A stretch of 54,321 nt of DNA from Bacillus sp. REN3 (GCF_017912555.1 NZ_JAERSD010000004.1:1-54321); one strand, 5' to 3'; shown: positions 16,208-25,435, numbered from the stretch's first letter. Made by a program: numbers and translations. Notes: generated from the letters alone by a model not told the origin.

Positions 16208-16696
16208 ATGTCATGTGGAAAACATAATGGCGGCGGCTCTTCATCTGATAACTGTGTTTGCGATGTACTAAGAGAAATTGCCCGCGTACAGGACATGGTG
16301 GAAGATGAGTGCTGTGTCACTAGCTGCGAGCGCTCAATCCAGGCGCTTTTAGGAGAGACAGCGAACAACAATCTTGATACAATCCCAATCATCCTTTACT
16401 GTAAATGCGATCCTTTCCTCGGTGTAGGAGTAGGCACTGCTACTACAGGAGGCAACACTACTTTTGATTGCATCGAATCCTTTGTATTCAGAGTATGTTC
16501 GGTCGATGATGACTGCTGTGCCGTATTGGAATTGCTGGATACCGGACATGATCCAAATCCATCCCAGGGACCTTGCTCTCAATTCCAAGGCAATGTTAAA
16601 CTAACCGACCTTACACGTACAGGCGTTTGCATCACGGTTGACCTGTCTTGCTTCTGTGCAGTTACATGCCTTCCGGCTGTGACAGCCCACCAATAA
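16208..16696 (+). CDS. cotZ: Spore coat protein of the CotY/CotZ/ExsY family
   Basis: A 162-aa cysteine-rich coat or crust protein. It has the family N-terminus MSCGKHNGGGSSSDNCVCDV, and paired cysteines at ECCVTSCERSIQALLG, YCKCDPFLGVGVG and DLSCFCAVTCLP. Disulphide cross-linking and self-assembly into the spore crust or exosporium basal layer are known for the family. GGAGATGA lies seven bases upstream of ATG. It is convergent with cotO; in B. subtilis cotO and cotZ are also neighbours next to fabI. Whether it is functionally CotZ or CotY cannot be told. Confidence 0.88.
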   Translation: MSCGKHNGGGSSSDNCVCDVLREIARVQDMVEDECCVTSCERSIQALLGETANNNLDTIPIILYCKCDPFLGVGVGTATTGGNTTFDCIESFVFRVCSVDDDCCAVLELLDTGHDPNPSQGPCSQFQGNVKLTDLTRTGVCITVDLSCFCAVTCLPAVTAHQ

Positions 16697-16706
16697 TAGA
16701 CACAAC

Positions 16707-16745
16707 AAACAAGGCTTACCGATTCGGTAAGCCTTGTTTCTTTTA
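16707..16745. terminator. Bidirectional terminator between cotZ and cotO
   Basis: AAACAAGGCTTACCGA pairs almost perfectly with its mirror at 16724-16739, and TTTCTTTT follows on the plus strand. It serves the convergent transcripts. Confidence 0.85.
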
Positions 16746-17204
16746 TAGACGTTTCAGGATAACATCCGTGATTTCTTCAACCGGGATCTTCAAATGCTTT
16801 TTCCCTCTCACAGGCTTGATGGTGACTTCCCCATCTTTGTTCGATACAAAGTACCCCTGGTAAACCTTCTTTTCTGTTACAAATAAATAAACGATTTTTA
16901 CGATCCGCATCGGAAGCGCTCTGAGGCTTTCCAGCTTTTCTTCTATGCTTAATTTATGGAAGGGGACTTTGAATTGGGGCAGTCTTACCTTTTCATCGGT
17001 CCCCTGAAGTTCAATTTCTCCATTGATTTCCTTTGCTTCTTTCTCGCTTTCAGGTTCAGTCAGATGTTCCGTCTCTTCGACTTTGTTTTTGGAACGATAT
17101 GTCCCTTGCATAGAGGTATTTTCCACTTTCCATTCAGGCTGATCGACAAAAATCAAGGGACCTTTCCTTTGGGTCCTTAAGGTGCTTCTTTTCTGTTTGC
17201 TCAT
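16743..17204 (-). CDS. cotO: Spore coat protein CotO
   Basis: A 153-aa basic protein matching CotO (YjbX), a late coat protein that acts with CotH and CotE in outer-coat assembly and encasement. The N-terminus is KRSTLRTQRKGPLIF. A low-complexity Glu-rich middle (about 43-68) follows. The conserved C-terminal domain contains KLSIEEKLESLRALP and CYF-type strands such as EKKVYQGYFVSNKDGEVT. Position beside fabI and opposite cotZ matches B. subtilis. The start follows a purine-rich ribosome site. Confidence 0.85.
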   Translation of the reverse strand: MSKQKRSTLRTQRKGPLIFVDQPEWKVENTSMQGTYRSKNKVEETEHLTEPESEKEAKEINGEIELQGTDEKVRLPQFKVPFHKLSIEEKLESLRALPMRIVKIVYLFVTEKKVYQGYFVSNKDGEVTIKPVRGKKHLKIPVEEITDVILKRL

Positions 17205-17378
17205 CCGATTCCCTCCGCTTGTCGTGATTACATAAACCTCTTTCGCTTCTTTCCTTCTTTTTCACTCCTTTGCTCTTTTTTTCTTTATATGTATTTGTAT
17301 GCACCGGATGAGTTTCTGTTGAAGAAACTGCATTTCATAAAAAAGACCTGATGGCACACGCCATTCAGGTCTTGGTCA

Positions 17379-18146
17379 TTATAGGATATGGAACCCGGAA
17401 TCCACGTGGATGTTTTCACCAGTGATTCCGCGTGAAAGATCACTGAACAGGAACAAAGCTGTATCGCCAACCTCCTCAGGAGTCGTGTTCCTGCGAAGCG
17501 GCGCTTTTTCCTCGATTTCCTTAAGAATTGAGTTAAAATCACTGACCCCTTTTGCCGACAAGGTCCTGATCGGTCCTGCTGAAATGGAATTGACACGGAT
17601 ATTGTATTTGCCAAGATCAGCGGCAAGGTAGCGGACACTGGCGTCAAGTGAGGCTTTCGCCACTCCCATTACGTTATAGTTCTGGATAGCTCGTTCTCCG
17701 CCAAGATAGGTAAGCGTCACGATGCTTCCCCCTTCAGCCATTAGTTCCCTCGCTTCCTTCGCGACAGCAGTCAAGGAGTATGAACTGATGTTGTGGGCCA
17801 GCAGGAAACCATCGCGTGTGACATTCAGATATTCACCTTGAAGCTCTTCTTTTTTGGCAAAAGCGATGCAGTGGGCAATACCATCGATTTTGCCTGCTGT
17901 TTCCTTGATTTCCCTGAAACATTTTGCAATATCCTCATCCACGGTTACATCGCAAGGCAGTACAGGATACTCTGGATTCAGAGACTCTGCAAGATCGCGG
18001 ACGCTTTTTTCCAGGCGCTCTCCTGCATATGTAAAAATAAGATTGGCTCCCGCGTTATGGAGTGCTTGGGCAATCCCCCAGGCGATGCTCCTTTTATTGG
18101 CCACTCCCATGACAACATATGTTTTGCCGTTTAGAGAAAGAGTCAT
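17379..18146 (-). CDS. fabI: Enoyl-[acyl-carrier-protein] reductase (NADH) FabI
   Basis: A 255-aa short-chain-dehydrogenase-type enoyl-ACP reductase that performs the last step of each fatty-acid elongation cycle. Motifs: a nucleotide-binding loop GVANKRSIAWGIAQ (about 15-28), DVTVDED, the catalytic Tyr-x6-Lys in YNVMGVAKASL, and SAGPIRTLSAKGV. The upstream region has a promoter overlapped by a textbook FapR operator, so malonyl-CoA levels control it. GGGGG lies before the start. Position next to cotO matches B. subtilis. Confidence 0.97.
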   Translation of the reverse strand: MTLSLNGKTYVVMGVANKRSIAWGIAQALHNAGANLIFTYAGERLEKSVRDLAESLNPEYPVLPCDVTVDEDIAKCFREIKETAGKIDGIAHCIAFAKKEELQGEYLNVTRDGFLLAHNISSYSLTAVAKEARELMAEGGSIVTLTYLGGERAIQNYNVMGVAKASLDASVRYLAADLGKYNIRVNSISAGPIRTLSAKGVSDFNSILKEIEEKAPLRRNTTPEEVGDTALFLFSDLSRGITGENIHVDSGFHIL

Positions 18147-18175
18147 TTCTAAAATCCCCCTATTAATACATGTTA

Positions 18176-18192
18176 TTAGTACCTAGTGCTAA
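18176..18192 (-). promoter_or_regulatory. FapR operator of fabI
   Basis: TTAGTACCTAGTGCTAA closely matches the FapR box (TTAGTACCTAGTCTTAA-type dyad). It abuts the -10 at 18192-18197 and covers the predicted start site. FapR represses fatty-acid genes until malonyl-CoA releases it. Confidence 0.9.
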
Positions 18193-18219
18193 TTCTACAC
18201 TATCCTAACACTTTTGCAA
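18192..18219 (-). promoter_or_regulatory. fabI promoter
   Basis: On the minus strand, -35 TTGCAA (18214-18219) and -10 TAGAAT (18192-18197) have a 16-bp spacer. Confidence 0.6.
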
Positions 18220-18224
18220 AGGAA

Positions 18225-18245
18225 AACCCGCCAAAAAGGCGGGTT
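18225..18245 (-). terminator. Terminator after yjbQ
   Basis: AACCCGCC and GGCGGGTT form an 8-bp perfect stem with a 5-nt loop; TTTTCCTTT follows on the minus strand. Confidence 0.75.
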
Positions 18246-18252
18246 AAAATAT

Positions 18253-20118
18253 TCAGCACCAGTAGCAAAACTCCAGTTCGGCTTTCAATTCATCCACGTA
18301 TTCCTTTGAGCCTGTGACAATCAAGCGGTCATTCAGGCGTAATTCGGTATCCCCGTGGGGAACGATGGACTCATTCTCACGGAGGATACGGACAAAAATG
18401 ACATCGCCTGTAAAAGGAAAACGCCTGATGCTCATCCCATCGAAATGATCGTTCAACATCTTGATTTCGTGAAGCGCGTGTTCCTTGTTCGTCAAGATGC
18501 TCATGACCCCAGGTGACTCGATCATCGCGCGAAGCAAGGACTCAGTAGAGCGAAGGACAGAGAATACTTCTACTCCTTTTAGCTTCAGCGTCTCGACAAG
18601 CTCCGGGTTCTCGATCCGGGCGATGACCCGTTCCATGCCTTTGTCTTTGGCGTTTTCGGCGATTTCGGCATTCAATGCATCATCCCCTGTGGAAATGACA
18701 ACGATATCAGCTTCGTACACCCCTTTTTCTTCAAGGGTTACCGTTTTGTAATCAGGCATTTCGACGATTTCGAAAACAGAGCTTGCTATTTTTTTGTCTG
18801 CCTTATCCTGTTTGGTATGGTATAAAATCGTCTCATATAATGAAGATTTCAAATCACGGGACACAGGAAGTGTCATCTGATTAGCCCCGATAAACGCAAC
18901 ATTGATTTTCTTCTCCTCGACAGCGGCCCTTGGGAACACCTTTTTAAAGAGGATAGGCGTCAGCACACTTGAAATGACCGCTACGAGAATCAAGGTTCCG
19001 CTCATTTCTGGAGTGATCATTTCCATTCTTTCCCCAATCGTGGCTGCCGCGATAACCAGCGATAACGTCGATGTCAATAAGAACCCTGAAGCAAGGACGG
19101 TTTTTGTGTCATACCATTTTTTTAGCAAGTACACCGGCACTACTTTCGAAATGAATAAGGCCAGCAGCAAAAGCGGGATGAGGAGAAGCAACTTCTTATC
19201 ACTCAACAATGACCAGATATCGAGTTCAACCCCGACCATCACGAAAAATATCGGGATCAGGAACCCATAGCCGAACGAATCGAGTTTATGGACCAGCTCC
19301 TGGTCAGGTGCCAATAATGATACAAGGACCCCGGCGAGGAATGCTCCGAGGATATTTTCTGCGCCTACTGTTTCAGAAATCGCAACAAGCAAAATGATCA
19401 ATGCGAAAACAGCCCTTGTTCCAATCTGGGTTGTCCCTGTTGAAAGGGCATTGACAAAGGCGCGATTCTGGAATACCCTGCCGAGGAAGTACAAAGCCAC
19501 CCCTGCAGCAAACAGGACAAGGAGCAGCCAAGTGTTCCCTTCTCCTCCATCGTGGAGGGAAACGAATACAGCAAGCAGGATCATCGTTGCCAGATCAGCA
19601 ATGACCGCTACCAATAGAATGATTTGGCCAATGTTCGTCTTCATCAAATAAGCATCTTTCAGGGTAGGGACAACGACTCCCAGGGAAATAGTCGAGATGA
19701 TCAAGGTCATCAGGAATATATCTTCAATGAAGCCCGCGAGCACGAATAAATAGGAAAGGCCAAAAGAGACAATGAAAATCCCGATAAAGATCATCGTTGC
19801 GACCGAGAATGTATTTGGCTCGTTTTTGCCGTTAGGCATCCGTTTATTCTTTTTGCCCCTAGAAAAGGCAGTGAAGTCGATCTCAAGTCCGCTAAGGAAC
19901 ATCAGGAATAAAAAACCCAATGTCGACAGCGTGCTCAGCCAGGCATCCTCATGGACAATATCGAAGCCGGACTGGCCGATGATCAAGCCCATGATGATCT
20001 CAGCAACCACGACGGGCATGAAGTTCAATTTGAGGCGGTGAAGCAGAATTGGTGTAATGAATGCAACGAGGATGACGATCACGAGTGAAGTAATCGATGC
20101 ATGCTGTTCCATACACAT
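18253..20118 (-). CDS. yjbQ: CPA2-family cation/proton antiporter YjbQ with TrkA domains
   Basis: A 621-aa membrane protein. The first 390 residues hold about twelve hydrophobic segments of the KefB/CPA2 Na+/H+ or K+/H+ exchanger fold. A cytosolic TrkA-N (RCK) domain follows, starting NVAFIGANQMTLPVSRDL (a degenerate nucleotide loop). A TrkA-C domain covers the last about 85 residues (FDGMSIRRFPFTG to VTGSKEYVDELK). It likely exports K+ or Na+ under nucleotide control. It lies 6 bp after mgtE in the same direction. Its orthologue in B. subtilis is also near fabI, but there thiamine genes intervene. Confidence 0.9.
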   Translation of the reverse strand: MCMEQHASITSLVIVILVAFITPILLHRLKLNFMPVVVAEIIMGLIIGQSGFDIVHEDAWLSTLSTLGFLFLMFLSGLEIDFTAFSRGKKNKRMPNGKNEPNTFSVATMIFIGIFIVSFGLSYLFVLAGFIEDIFLMTLIISTISLGVVVPTLKDAYLMKTNIGQIILLVAVIADLATMILLAVFVSLHDGGEGNTWLLLVLFAAGVALYFLGRVFQNRAFVNALSTGTTQIGTRAVFALIILLVAISETVGAENILGAFLAGVLVSLLAPDQELVHKLDSFGYGFLIPIFFVMVGVELDIWSLLSDKKLLLLIPLLLLALFISKVVPVYLLKKWYDTKTVLASGFLLTSTLSLVIAAATIGERMEMITPEMSGTLILVAVISSVLTPILFKKVFPRAAVEEKKINVAFIGANQMTLPVSRDLKSSLYETILYHTKQDKADKKIASSVFEIVEMPDYKTVTLEEKGVYEADIVVISTGDDALNAEIAENAKDKGMERVIARIENPELVETLKLKGVEVFSVLRSTESLLRAMIESPGVMSILTNKEHALHEIKMLNDHFDGMSIRRFPFTGDVIFVRILRENESIVPHGDTELRLNDRLIVTGSKEYVDELKAELEFCYWC

Positions 20119-20124
20119 CCCTCC

Positions 20125-21507
20125 TTAACTTGTCAGATAGCTCATGAATGCCGTAGCAATTCCAAAGTAAATCAAAATACTGATGATATCATTGATCGTT
20201 GTGATAAAAGGTCCTGATGCAACCGCCGGATCAATATTCAAACGATGCATCAGCAGAGGGACTAATGAGCCTGCGAGTGTAGCAACGATCAAGGTGATGA
20301 AAATCGAAACCCCCACTAGAGCTCCCAGGAAAAAATCTCCCTGCCAAAAATAAACGATGAAGGTGACAAGGAAACCGCAAATCGCGCCTGTAATCATCCC
20401 TGTACCGGCTTCCCTCAGGATAATCGCCCATTTGCTTTCTTTTTCCAGGTCGCCAGTAGCAATCCCCCTGACCGCAACCGCAAGCGCCTGTGTTCCAGTA
20501 TTGCCAGCCATGCCAGCAATCAGCGGGATGAAAACTGCAAGGATGGCCACTTGATTGAGTGTTTCCTCGAATCTGCCAATCAAGCTTGCTGTGAACATGC
20601 CGAGAAAAAGGAGGATGATCAGCCAAGGCAGCCTTTTTTTTGCAGCCGAGATAGGATTCTTGTCAACTTTATCGACATCAGCGATACCAGCAAGCTTTGA
20701 ATAGTCATCAGAAGCTTCTTCTTCCATGACATCGATGATATCGTCGACCGTGATGATTCCGAGAAGATGGTTCTGGAAGTCAACAACGGGAAGTGCAAGA
20801 AAGTTGTAATCCCTCATTTTCCTGGCAACCTCCTCCTGGTCTTCGCCGACCGATACCGAAACAACACGTTCATTCATGATTTCTGAAATCATCGTATCAT
20901 CATCCGACACGATCAAATCCCTGAGGGAAATCACACCCGCAAGGCGCTTTTCTTCATCCACGACGAATAAGTAGTAAATCGTTTCAGCTTCAGGCGCTTC
21001 TTTTTTCAGGATATACATCGCTGACCTGACCGTCTGGTTCGCTGAAATCGAAATGAATTCCGTTGTCATGATACTTCCGGCAGTGTATTCCTCATAATGG
21101 AGCAGATCTTTGATTTCCTGCGCCGCTTCTTCATCCATGATTGTCAGGTAGCTGACAACCTGGTCCTTATCGAGTTCATTCAGGACGTCAACCGCATCAT
21201 CCGCATACATTTCAGAAAGCATGTCAGCTGCATAAGCCGGATTCATTTGTGCCAGTGCTTCTTTGAAATCTTCTTCGTCCGTTTCCAGGTTCTCGAAAAT
21301 ATCCGCCATCTCTTTCGGTGATAAATAAGAGTAAACCTTTGCCCTTAATTTATCATCCAGCCCGCTGAAAAATTCAGCCTGGTCATAGGGATGGAGTTCC
21401 ATGAACTCCTCACGGAAATCGTCAATCTTTTCAGAGTAAAGTGCCTGCATCAGCAGCTCGGTGTTGATTTGCTGCTTTGCCAAGGATTCTTGCCATTCTT
21501 CAGCCAT
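20125..21507 (-). CDS. mgtE: Magnesium transporter MgtE
   Basis: A 460-aa Mg2+ channel. It has an N-terminal MgtE_N superhelical domain (about 15-125, rich in acidic repeats such as DDAVDVLNELDKD), two CBS domains (about 138-260) that sense cytosolic Mg2+, then five C-terminal membrane helices with the pore-region phrase AGMAGNTGTQALAV. Cofactor-free gating by Mg2+ binding between the N and CBS domains is known for the family. AAAGGGGG precedes the ATG. I looked for an M-box riboswitch upstream and did not see one. It is cotranscribed with yjbQ. Confidence 0.95.
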   Translation of the reverse strand: MAEEWQESLAKQQINTELLMQALYSEKIDDFREEFMELHPYDQAEFFSGLDDKLRAKVYSYLSPKEMADIFENLETDEEDFKEALAQMNPAYAADMLSEMYADDAVDVLNELDKDQVVSYLTIMDEEAAQEIKDLLHYEEYTAGSIMTTEFISISANQTVRSAMYILKKEAPEAETIYYLFVVDEEKRLAGVISLRDLIVSDDDTMISEIMNERVVSVSVGEDQEEVARKMRDYNFLALPVVDFQNHLLGIITVDDIIDVMEEEASDDYSKLAGIADVDKVDKNPISAAKKRLPWLIILLFLGMFTASLIGRFEETLNQVAILAVFIPLIAGMAGNTGTQALAVAVRGIATGDLEKESKWAIILREAGTGMITGAICGFLVTFIVYFWQGDFFLGALVGVSIFITLIVATLAGSLVPLLMHRLNIDPAVASGPFITTINDIISILIYFGIATAFMSYLTS

Positions 21508-21898
21508 CCACTTTACCCCCTTTCATCAAACTGATCAATCTTTTCATTATACTAGCATGGATTAATTCCTTTGTCTTTTATGATCTTCCCTGTAACCGCT
21601 TCCTTTTAAATTTTCCTTAAACGCTGTATAAAAAAGTATAGCTATGCTATGAAAAATCATCAGTACCAGTCCCTCCCCCTGCGCAGCCATTAGGTTATTG
21701 GACAGGAGGCGGAAGGGCGTTTAGCAGCTGCCTGGGTTGTACATCCCTGCTGCGCCTTGTTACCGGCGCAACTATTAGGGAAAAGCGGCCTTGCATGTTT
21801 CTTGATGCGCTGTTTTATGCCATTGGGGCAGATGCTTCGCCTGGACATATGCGTAAGCGGATGTCCTTACGAGCTTATCCAGTAAAAAAGCAAACCAT
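21508..21898. other. Gene-free stretch between mgtE and yjbO
   Basis: About 390 bp. The mgtE side is AT-rich and probably holds its promoter. From about 21665 to 21880 the composition is more GC-rich, with small dyads such as TGCGCC/GGCGCA (21750-21770) and GGACAT/ATGTCC (21841-21864). In B. subtilis prpE occupies this general place; no reading frame here resembles it. The stretch could be a decayed gene or repeat. Confidence 0.4.
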
Positions 21899-21920
21899 CT
21901 ATTCGTGTGGTTTGCCTTTC
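21887..21920 (-). terminator. Terminator after yjbO
   Basis: GCAAACCA and TGGTTTGC pair across the yjbO stop codon and TTTTTTACTGG follows on the minus strand. Confidence 0.7.
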
Positions 21921-22807
21921 CCAACTAGCTTCCCTATGTCTTCTGGAATATCTGCTTTGAAGTGTAAAACCTGGTTCAGGAATGGGTGGGTGAATTCGAT
22001 TTCCCGGCAATGGAGTGCTTGCCTGCCTATTAAATCTTTCTTTCCGCCGTACAGGCTATCCCCTAGAAGCGGATGTCCGATATGTGACATGTGTACCCTG
22101 ATCTGATGGGTCCTGCCTGTCAGCAGCCGAAGCTTGACGTGGGTGTATCCGTCATAGTGGTTCAGCACATGGAAGAGTGTGCAGGCATATTGGCCATGAG
22201 GATTGACCTCACGTTCGATGATGCTGTCACTTTTCCTGGCAATCGGCTTTTCGATCTTGCCTTCATCCATGCCGACAGGACCCGTGACAAGTGCTTCGTA
22301 TGTACGGTGGATTCCGCCCTCCCGTTGCTGTTTGCTGAAAAGATGATGCACATGGCTGTGCTTGGCAACAAGGACGATTCCAGAAGTATCCCGATCAAGA
22401 CGAGTGACGATGTGCGTGGTTGCAGCAATTCCCTTTTCTTTGTAATAGCTGATCAGTCCGCTTGCGAGGCTGCCATATGGGTGCTCCCTGGAAGGAATCG
22501 TGTTCATTGCTGGGGGCTTGTTGACAACAAGGATATATTCATCTTCATACATGATGGAAAGCGGAATCGGCTCTCCTCTCAATCCTGCTGATGGTTCTTC
22601 AGAGGGGAATGCTACCTTCACATTATCGCTGCTGCTCAACTGATACCTTACATTCACTTCAATGCCATTTACAGTTATCATTCCACCCTTGAACTTGATA
22701 TCTGTAAGGGCAGACCTGGAGATTTCTTTTTCCTTCAGGAATTCGCGAAGCAGTTTGCCTTCGTCTGTACTGGCGGCTGTCCACTCAAGGCTGAATCGTT
22801 TTGCCAT
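21899..22807 (-). CDS. yjbO: RluA/RluD-family pseudouridine synthase YjbO
   Basis: A 302-aa RNA pseudouridine synthase. An S4-like N-terminal segment (about 15-75) is followed by the catalytic domain with HIVTRLDRDTSGIVLVAK, whose Asp is the catalytic residue of motif II. LLTGRTHQIRVHMSHIGHP is motif III. Its target uridine is unknown. The ATG at 22807 has GGAG eight bases upstream; another ATG at 22840 overlaps the nadK stop and may be coupled, but the extra eleven residues are unlike the family. It is last in the operon yjbL-relQ-nadK-yjbO. Confidence 0.9.
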   Translation of the reverse strand: MAKRFSLEWTAASTDEGKLLREFLKEKEISRSALTDIKFKGGMITVNGIEVNVRYQLSSSDNVKVAFPSEEPSAGLRGEPIPLSIMYEDEYILVVNKPPAMNTIPSREHPYGSLASGLISYYKEKGIAATTHIVTRLDRDTSGIVLVAKHSHVHHLFSKQQREGGIHRTYEALVTGPVGMDEGKIEKPIARKSDSIIEREVNPHGQYACTLFHVLNHYDGYTHVKLRLLTGRTHQIRVHMSHIGHPLLGDSLYGGKKDLIGRQALHCREIEFTHPFLNQVLHFKADIPEDIGKLVGKGKPHE

Positions 22808-22839
22808 ATTCGCTGCTCCAGTCCATTGGTAAATTTCCA

Positions 22840-23640
22840 TCAGTCGCTGTCCGAGATGAAGGAATCATGCACTCTTTTCCAGAAAGGGAATGGCCGGAAC
22901 CTGGCAAAGCGAATCTTTTCATCCGCCACCCTGAACTGGATTGACTTCACATCTTTGTGCAATAACGTCAAATGATCGACGGTTACTTGGAAGTCGGGCC
23001 GGTTAACCGGTTTGAGTGTGCATGTATGATGGTCGGGGAGGATCAATGGCGAACCGACCGTCCTGAACACCCTATTGTTGATGGATGCCATTTCAGCTAC
23101 CTGGATAGCGCGCAGCGATGGATGGATGATTGCTCCTCCAAGTGCTTTGTTATAAGCTGTACTGCCTGAGGGAGTAGAAACACATAGGCCATCGCCACGG
23201 AAGCGTTCGAAATGCTGTCCCCTGATTTCCACGTCCATTACGAGCGTCCCCTCGACCGATTTAACCGTTGACTCATTCAATGCGAGGTAGCGGGTTTCCC
23301 TACCGCCATGCTGGTATCGGATAATGACCTCAAGCAGCGGATATTCTATTACCTGATAGGGAGTCTTTGCGATTGCGATAACAAGCTTTTCAATCTCCTC
23401 GGGCACCCAGTCCGCATAAAATCCAAGATGTCCAGTATGTACACCAATGAAAGCAGTCTTATCAAGCCTGTTGCTATAGCGGTGGAATGCGTATAGAAGC
23501 GTCCCATCCCCTCCTACTGATATGCAAAGGTCCGGCTGATCCTCATCATAGATGAGGTCGAAATCCATAAGATAGCTCTTCATCTTTTGCATCAGCGTAT
23601 TTGACCGGGAATCTCCCTTTGAAGTGATCGCAAATTTCAT
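22840..23640 (-). CDS. nadK: NAD kinase
   Basis: A 266-aa ATP-NAD kinase (B. subtilis NadF/PpnKA) that makes NADP from NAD in the cytosol. The diagnostic GGDGT is at residues 43-47, with the catalytic Asp. The second motif, [17 protein letters not shown], forms the NAD pocket. The length is typical. It sits between relQ and yjbO, with 32 bp to the relQ stop and an overlapping start region downstream, so the operon is tightly packed. The same trio order is conserved in Bacillus. Confidence 0.96.
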   Translation of the reverse strand: MKFAITSKGDSRSNTLMQKMKSYLMDFDLIYDEDQPDLCISVGGDGTLLYAFHRYSNRLDKTAFIGVHTGHLGFYADWVPEEIEKLVIAIAKTPYQVIEYPLLEVIIRYQHGGRETRYLALNESTVKSVEGTLVMDVEIRGQHFERFRGDGLCVSTPSGSTAYNKALGGAIIHPSLRAIQVAEMASINNRVFRTVGSPLILPDHHTCTLKPVNRPDFQVTVDHLTLLHKDVKSIQFRVADEKIRFARFRPFPFWKRVHDSFISDSD

Positions 23641-23672
23641 GAGTCCACTTCCCCCTTAATACAATAATCAAG

Positions 23673-24311
23673 TTACTTCTTGCGGTCCTGCTGCATTTCT
23701 TTTTTTCGGGTGAAAAAAGCTTGCGCTTCCTGGATTTCCCCGCGGATTGAAGACATTTCTTCATCAAGGCGGAAAGCAGCCTCAGCAGCTCTCTGTAGCC
23801 TGATCCTGATATCCTCCGGGAAAAGCCCCTTATACTTATAGTTTAAAGAATGCTCTACTGTTGCCCAAAAATTCATCGCCAGTGTGCGTATTTGGATTTC
23901 AGCAAGAATCTTCTTTTCCCCCCTGATTGTCTGGACTGGATAGCGGATCACCACATGGTAGGAACGGTAACCGCTTGCTTTTTTATGGGAAATATAATCC
24001 CGCTCTTCGACAATCTCAAAATCGTTCCTTTTCCTCAGCAGTTCCACCACGATCCTGATATCATCAACAAACTGGCACATCATCCTCAAGCCTGCGATAT
24101 CCTGCATTTCAGTATCCAGATTATCTAATGAAATTCCTTTATGATGTGCTTTGTCAAGTATACTTGCAATAGGTTTTACCCTTCCTGTGACAAATTCAAT
24201 CGGGGAATGGTCGGAATTCAATTCGTACTGGCTCCTCATGCCCTTCAGTTTGACTTTAAGCTCTTCGACAGCCAGTTTGTACGGTTCTAAAAACTGATCC
24301 CAGTTTTTCAA
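23673..24311 (-). CDS. relQ: Small alarmone synthetase RelQ (YjbM, SasB)
   Basis: A 212-aa single-domain (p)ppGpp synthetase. It transfers pyrophosphate from ATP to GDP or GTP. RelA/SpoT synthetase motifs are visible: GRVKPIASILDKA (about 47-59), DIAGLRMMCQFVDD, GYRSYHVVIRYPV, and EIQIRTLAMNFWATVEHS with the catalytic Glu. A C-terminal helix bundle (about 170-212) mediates tetramer formation in the family. There is no hydrolase domain. It is operonic with yjbL upstream and nadK downstream. Confidence 0.95.
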   Translation of the reverse strand: MKNWDQFLEPYKLAVEELKVKLKGMRSQYELNSDHSPIEFVTGRVKPIASILDKAHHKGISLDNLDTEMQDIAGLRMMCQFVDDIRIVVELLRKRNDFEIVEERDYISHKKASGYRSYHVVIRYPVQTIRGEKKILAEIQIRTLAMNFWATVEHSLNYKYKGLFPEDIRIRLQRAAEAAFRLDEEMSSIRGEIQEAQAFFTRKKEMQQDRKK

Positions 24312-24348
24312 TATCAGTCACCTCATCCGAATCTATCTTTTAAGAAGC

Positions 24349-24729
24349 TTATGCGGAGGGTGCAGCAAAAATCTGTTCCACCTTTGCGACCATTTCCTCT
24401 CCGTAATTGCTGTTCCCTGTAATATTGGCTATCAGGTAATCCATTTCCTGCCGGAACCCTGGCAGTCGAAGCTTGTTTCTGCCTGATATAAGGCTTGCTT
24501 CAAGCCCTGCCTGTAATCCATCATGGATGATATCCCATATTCGTTCAGGAATCGAAAGATATTGATAGCCGCCTTCTTTTTCTACGATATAGATAAAGGA
24601 TAACTGATCGGAATCAACCAGCATTTGGCCAGTTGCCGTCATTTCTTCAATCCCCGCCTCCAGATCGGCAGTGAGCAGCAGCTCGTTGTTTTTAATTGTC
24701 GCATCATTGATCTCTATTCTTTGGCTCAT
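24349..24729 (-). CDS. yjbL: UPF0738 family protein YjbL
   Basis: A 126-aa soluble protein orthologous to B. subtilis YjbL (UPF0738); its function is unknown. It starts MSQRIEINDATIKNNELLLT and has mainly short beta strands with GGYQYLSIPERIWDIIHDGL. The ATG at 24729 is set by GGAGG nine bases upstream; an upstream in-frame ATG has no ribosome site. It is first gene of the yjbL-relQ-nadK-yjbO operon and divergent from yjbK. Confidence 0.88.
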   Translation of the reverse strand: MSQRIEINDATIKNNELLLTADLEAGIEEMTATGQMLVDSDQLSFIYIVEKEGGYQYLSIPERIWDIIHDGLQAGLEASLISGRNKLRLPGFRQEMDYLIANITGNSNYGEEMVAKVEQIFAAPSA

Positions 24730-24847
24730 TCTATCCAACCTCCATAATCGATTATATTTTATCATATACAGTTAATTTCTACTAAGGATTGAAGCAGACG
24801 GGAATTAAAGAGATAATAGAGAAAGATTCCCGTGAAAGGAAGAAAAT

Positions 24848-25435
24848 ATGACCGAGAATATCGAAATTGAATTCAAGAATATGCTTACCGCCGAGGAATT
24901 CCGGCGGCTTCTGAACTTTTTCAATGTTACTGCTTCCGATTTTAAAAAACAGACCAACCATTATTTTGACACGAGGTCTTTTTCCTTGAAAGAGAACGGC
25001 TCGGCATTACGGATCCGCGAAAAAGAAAATGGCTTCGAGATGACCCTGAAACAGCCAGCGCCCCGTGGATTGCTGGAAACGAACCAATCCATATCAGCGG
25101 ATGCTGCAAAAGACATGATCCATTCCGGAAAGCCGATCGAGGGTGCAGTGAAAGAGGCAGTCTCCAGGCTGATAGGCAATTTGGATTCTTTGCAGTATTT
25201 CGGCTCCCTAACAACAATCCGCGCCGAATTCGAGTACAAGGGGGGCCTGCTCGTACTGGACCATAGTTACTATTTAAATTTGGAAGATTATGAGATAGAA
25301 TATGAAGTGGCGGATGAAGAGGAAGGTTCAAAGATTTTTTCAGCTTTGCTAGAAGGACTTAACATTCCAATAAGGCCGACCGATAATAAAATCAGAAGGT
25401 TTTATCTGGCGAAATACCATCAATTGAAAGAGTAA
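24848..25435 (+). CDS. yjbK: CYTH domain protein YjbK
   Basis: A 195-aa CYTH (thiamine triphosphatase / class IV adenylate-cyclase-like) protein. The signature ExExK is EIEFK at residues 5-9 or so. Other charged tunnel residues appear in NHYFDTRSFSLKENGSALRI and FEMTLKQPA, and in LEDYEIEYEVADEEEG. These proteins hydrolyse triphosphates such as tripolyphosphate or thiamine triphosphate; the physiological substrate here is unknown. GTGAAAGGAAG lies upstream of the ATG. Its stop is 22 bp from the next start, so it is probably cotranscribed with the transglycosylase. Confidence 0.92.
   Translation: MTENIEIEFKNMLTAEEFRRLLNFFNVTASDFKKQTNHYFDTRSFSLKENGSALRIREKENGFEMTLKQPAPRGLLETNQSISADAAKDMIHSGKPIEGAVKEAVSRLIGNLDSLQYFGSLTTIRAEFEYKGGLLVLDHSYYLNLEDYEIEYEVADEEEGSKIFSALLEGLNIPIRPTDNKIRRFYLAKYHQLKE

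Noticed and set aside
21508-21660. M-box magnesium riboswitch upstream of mgtE
   Set aside because: I found no M-box conserved core in the short AT-rich leader.
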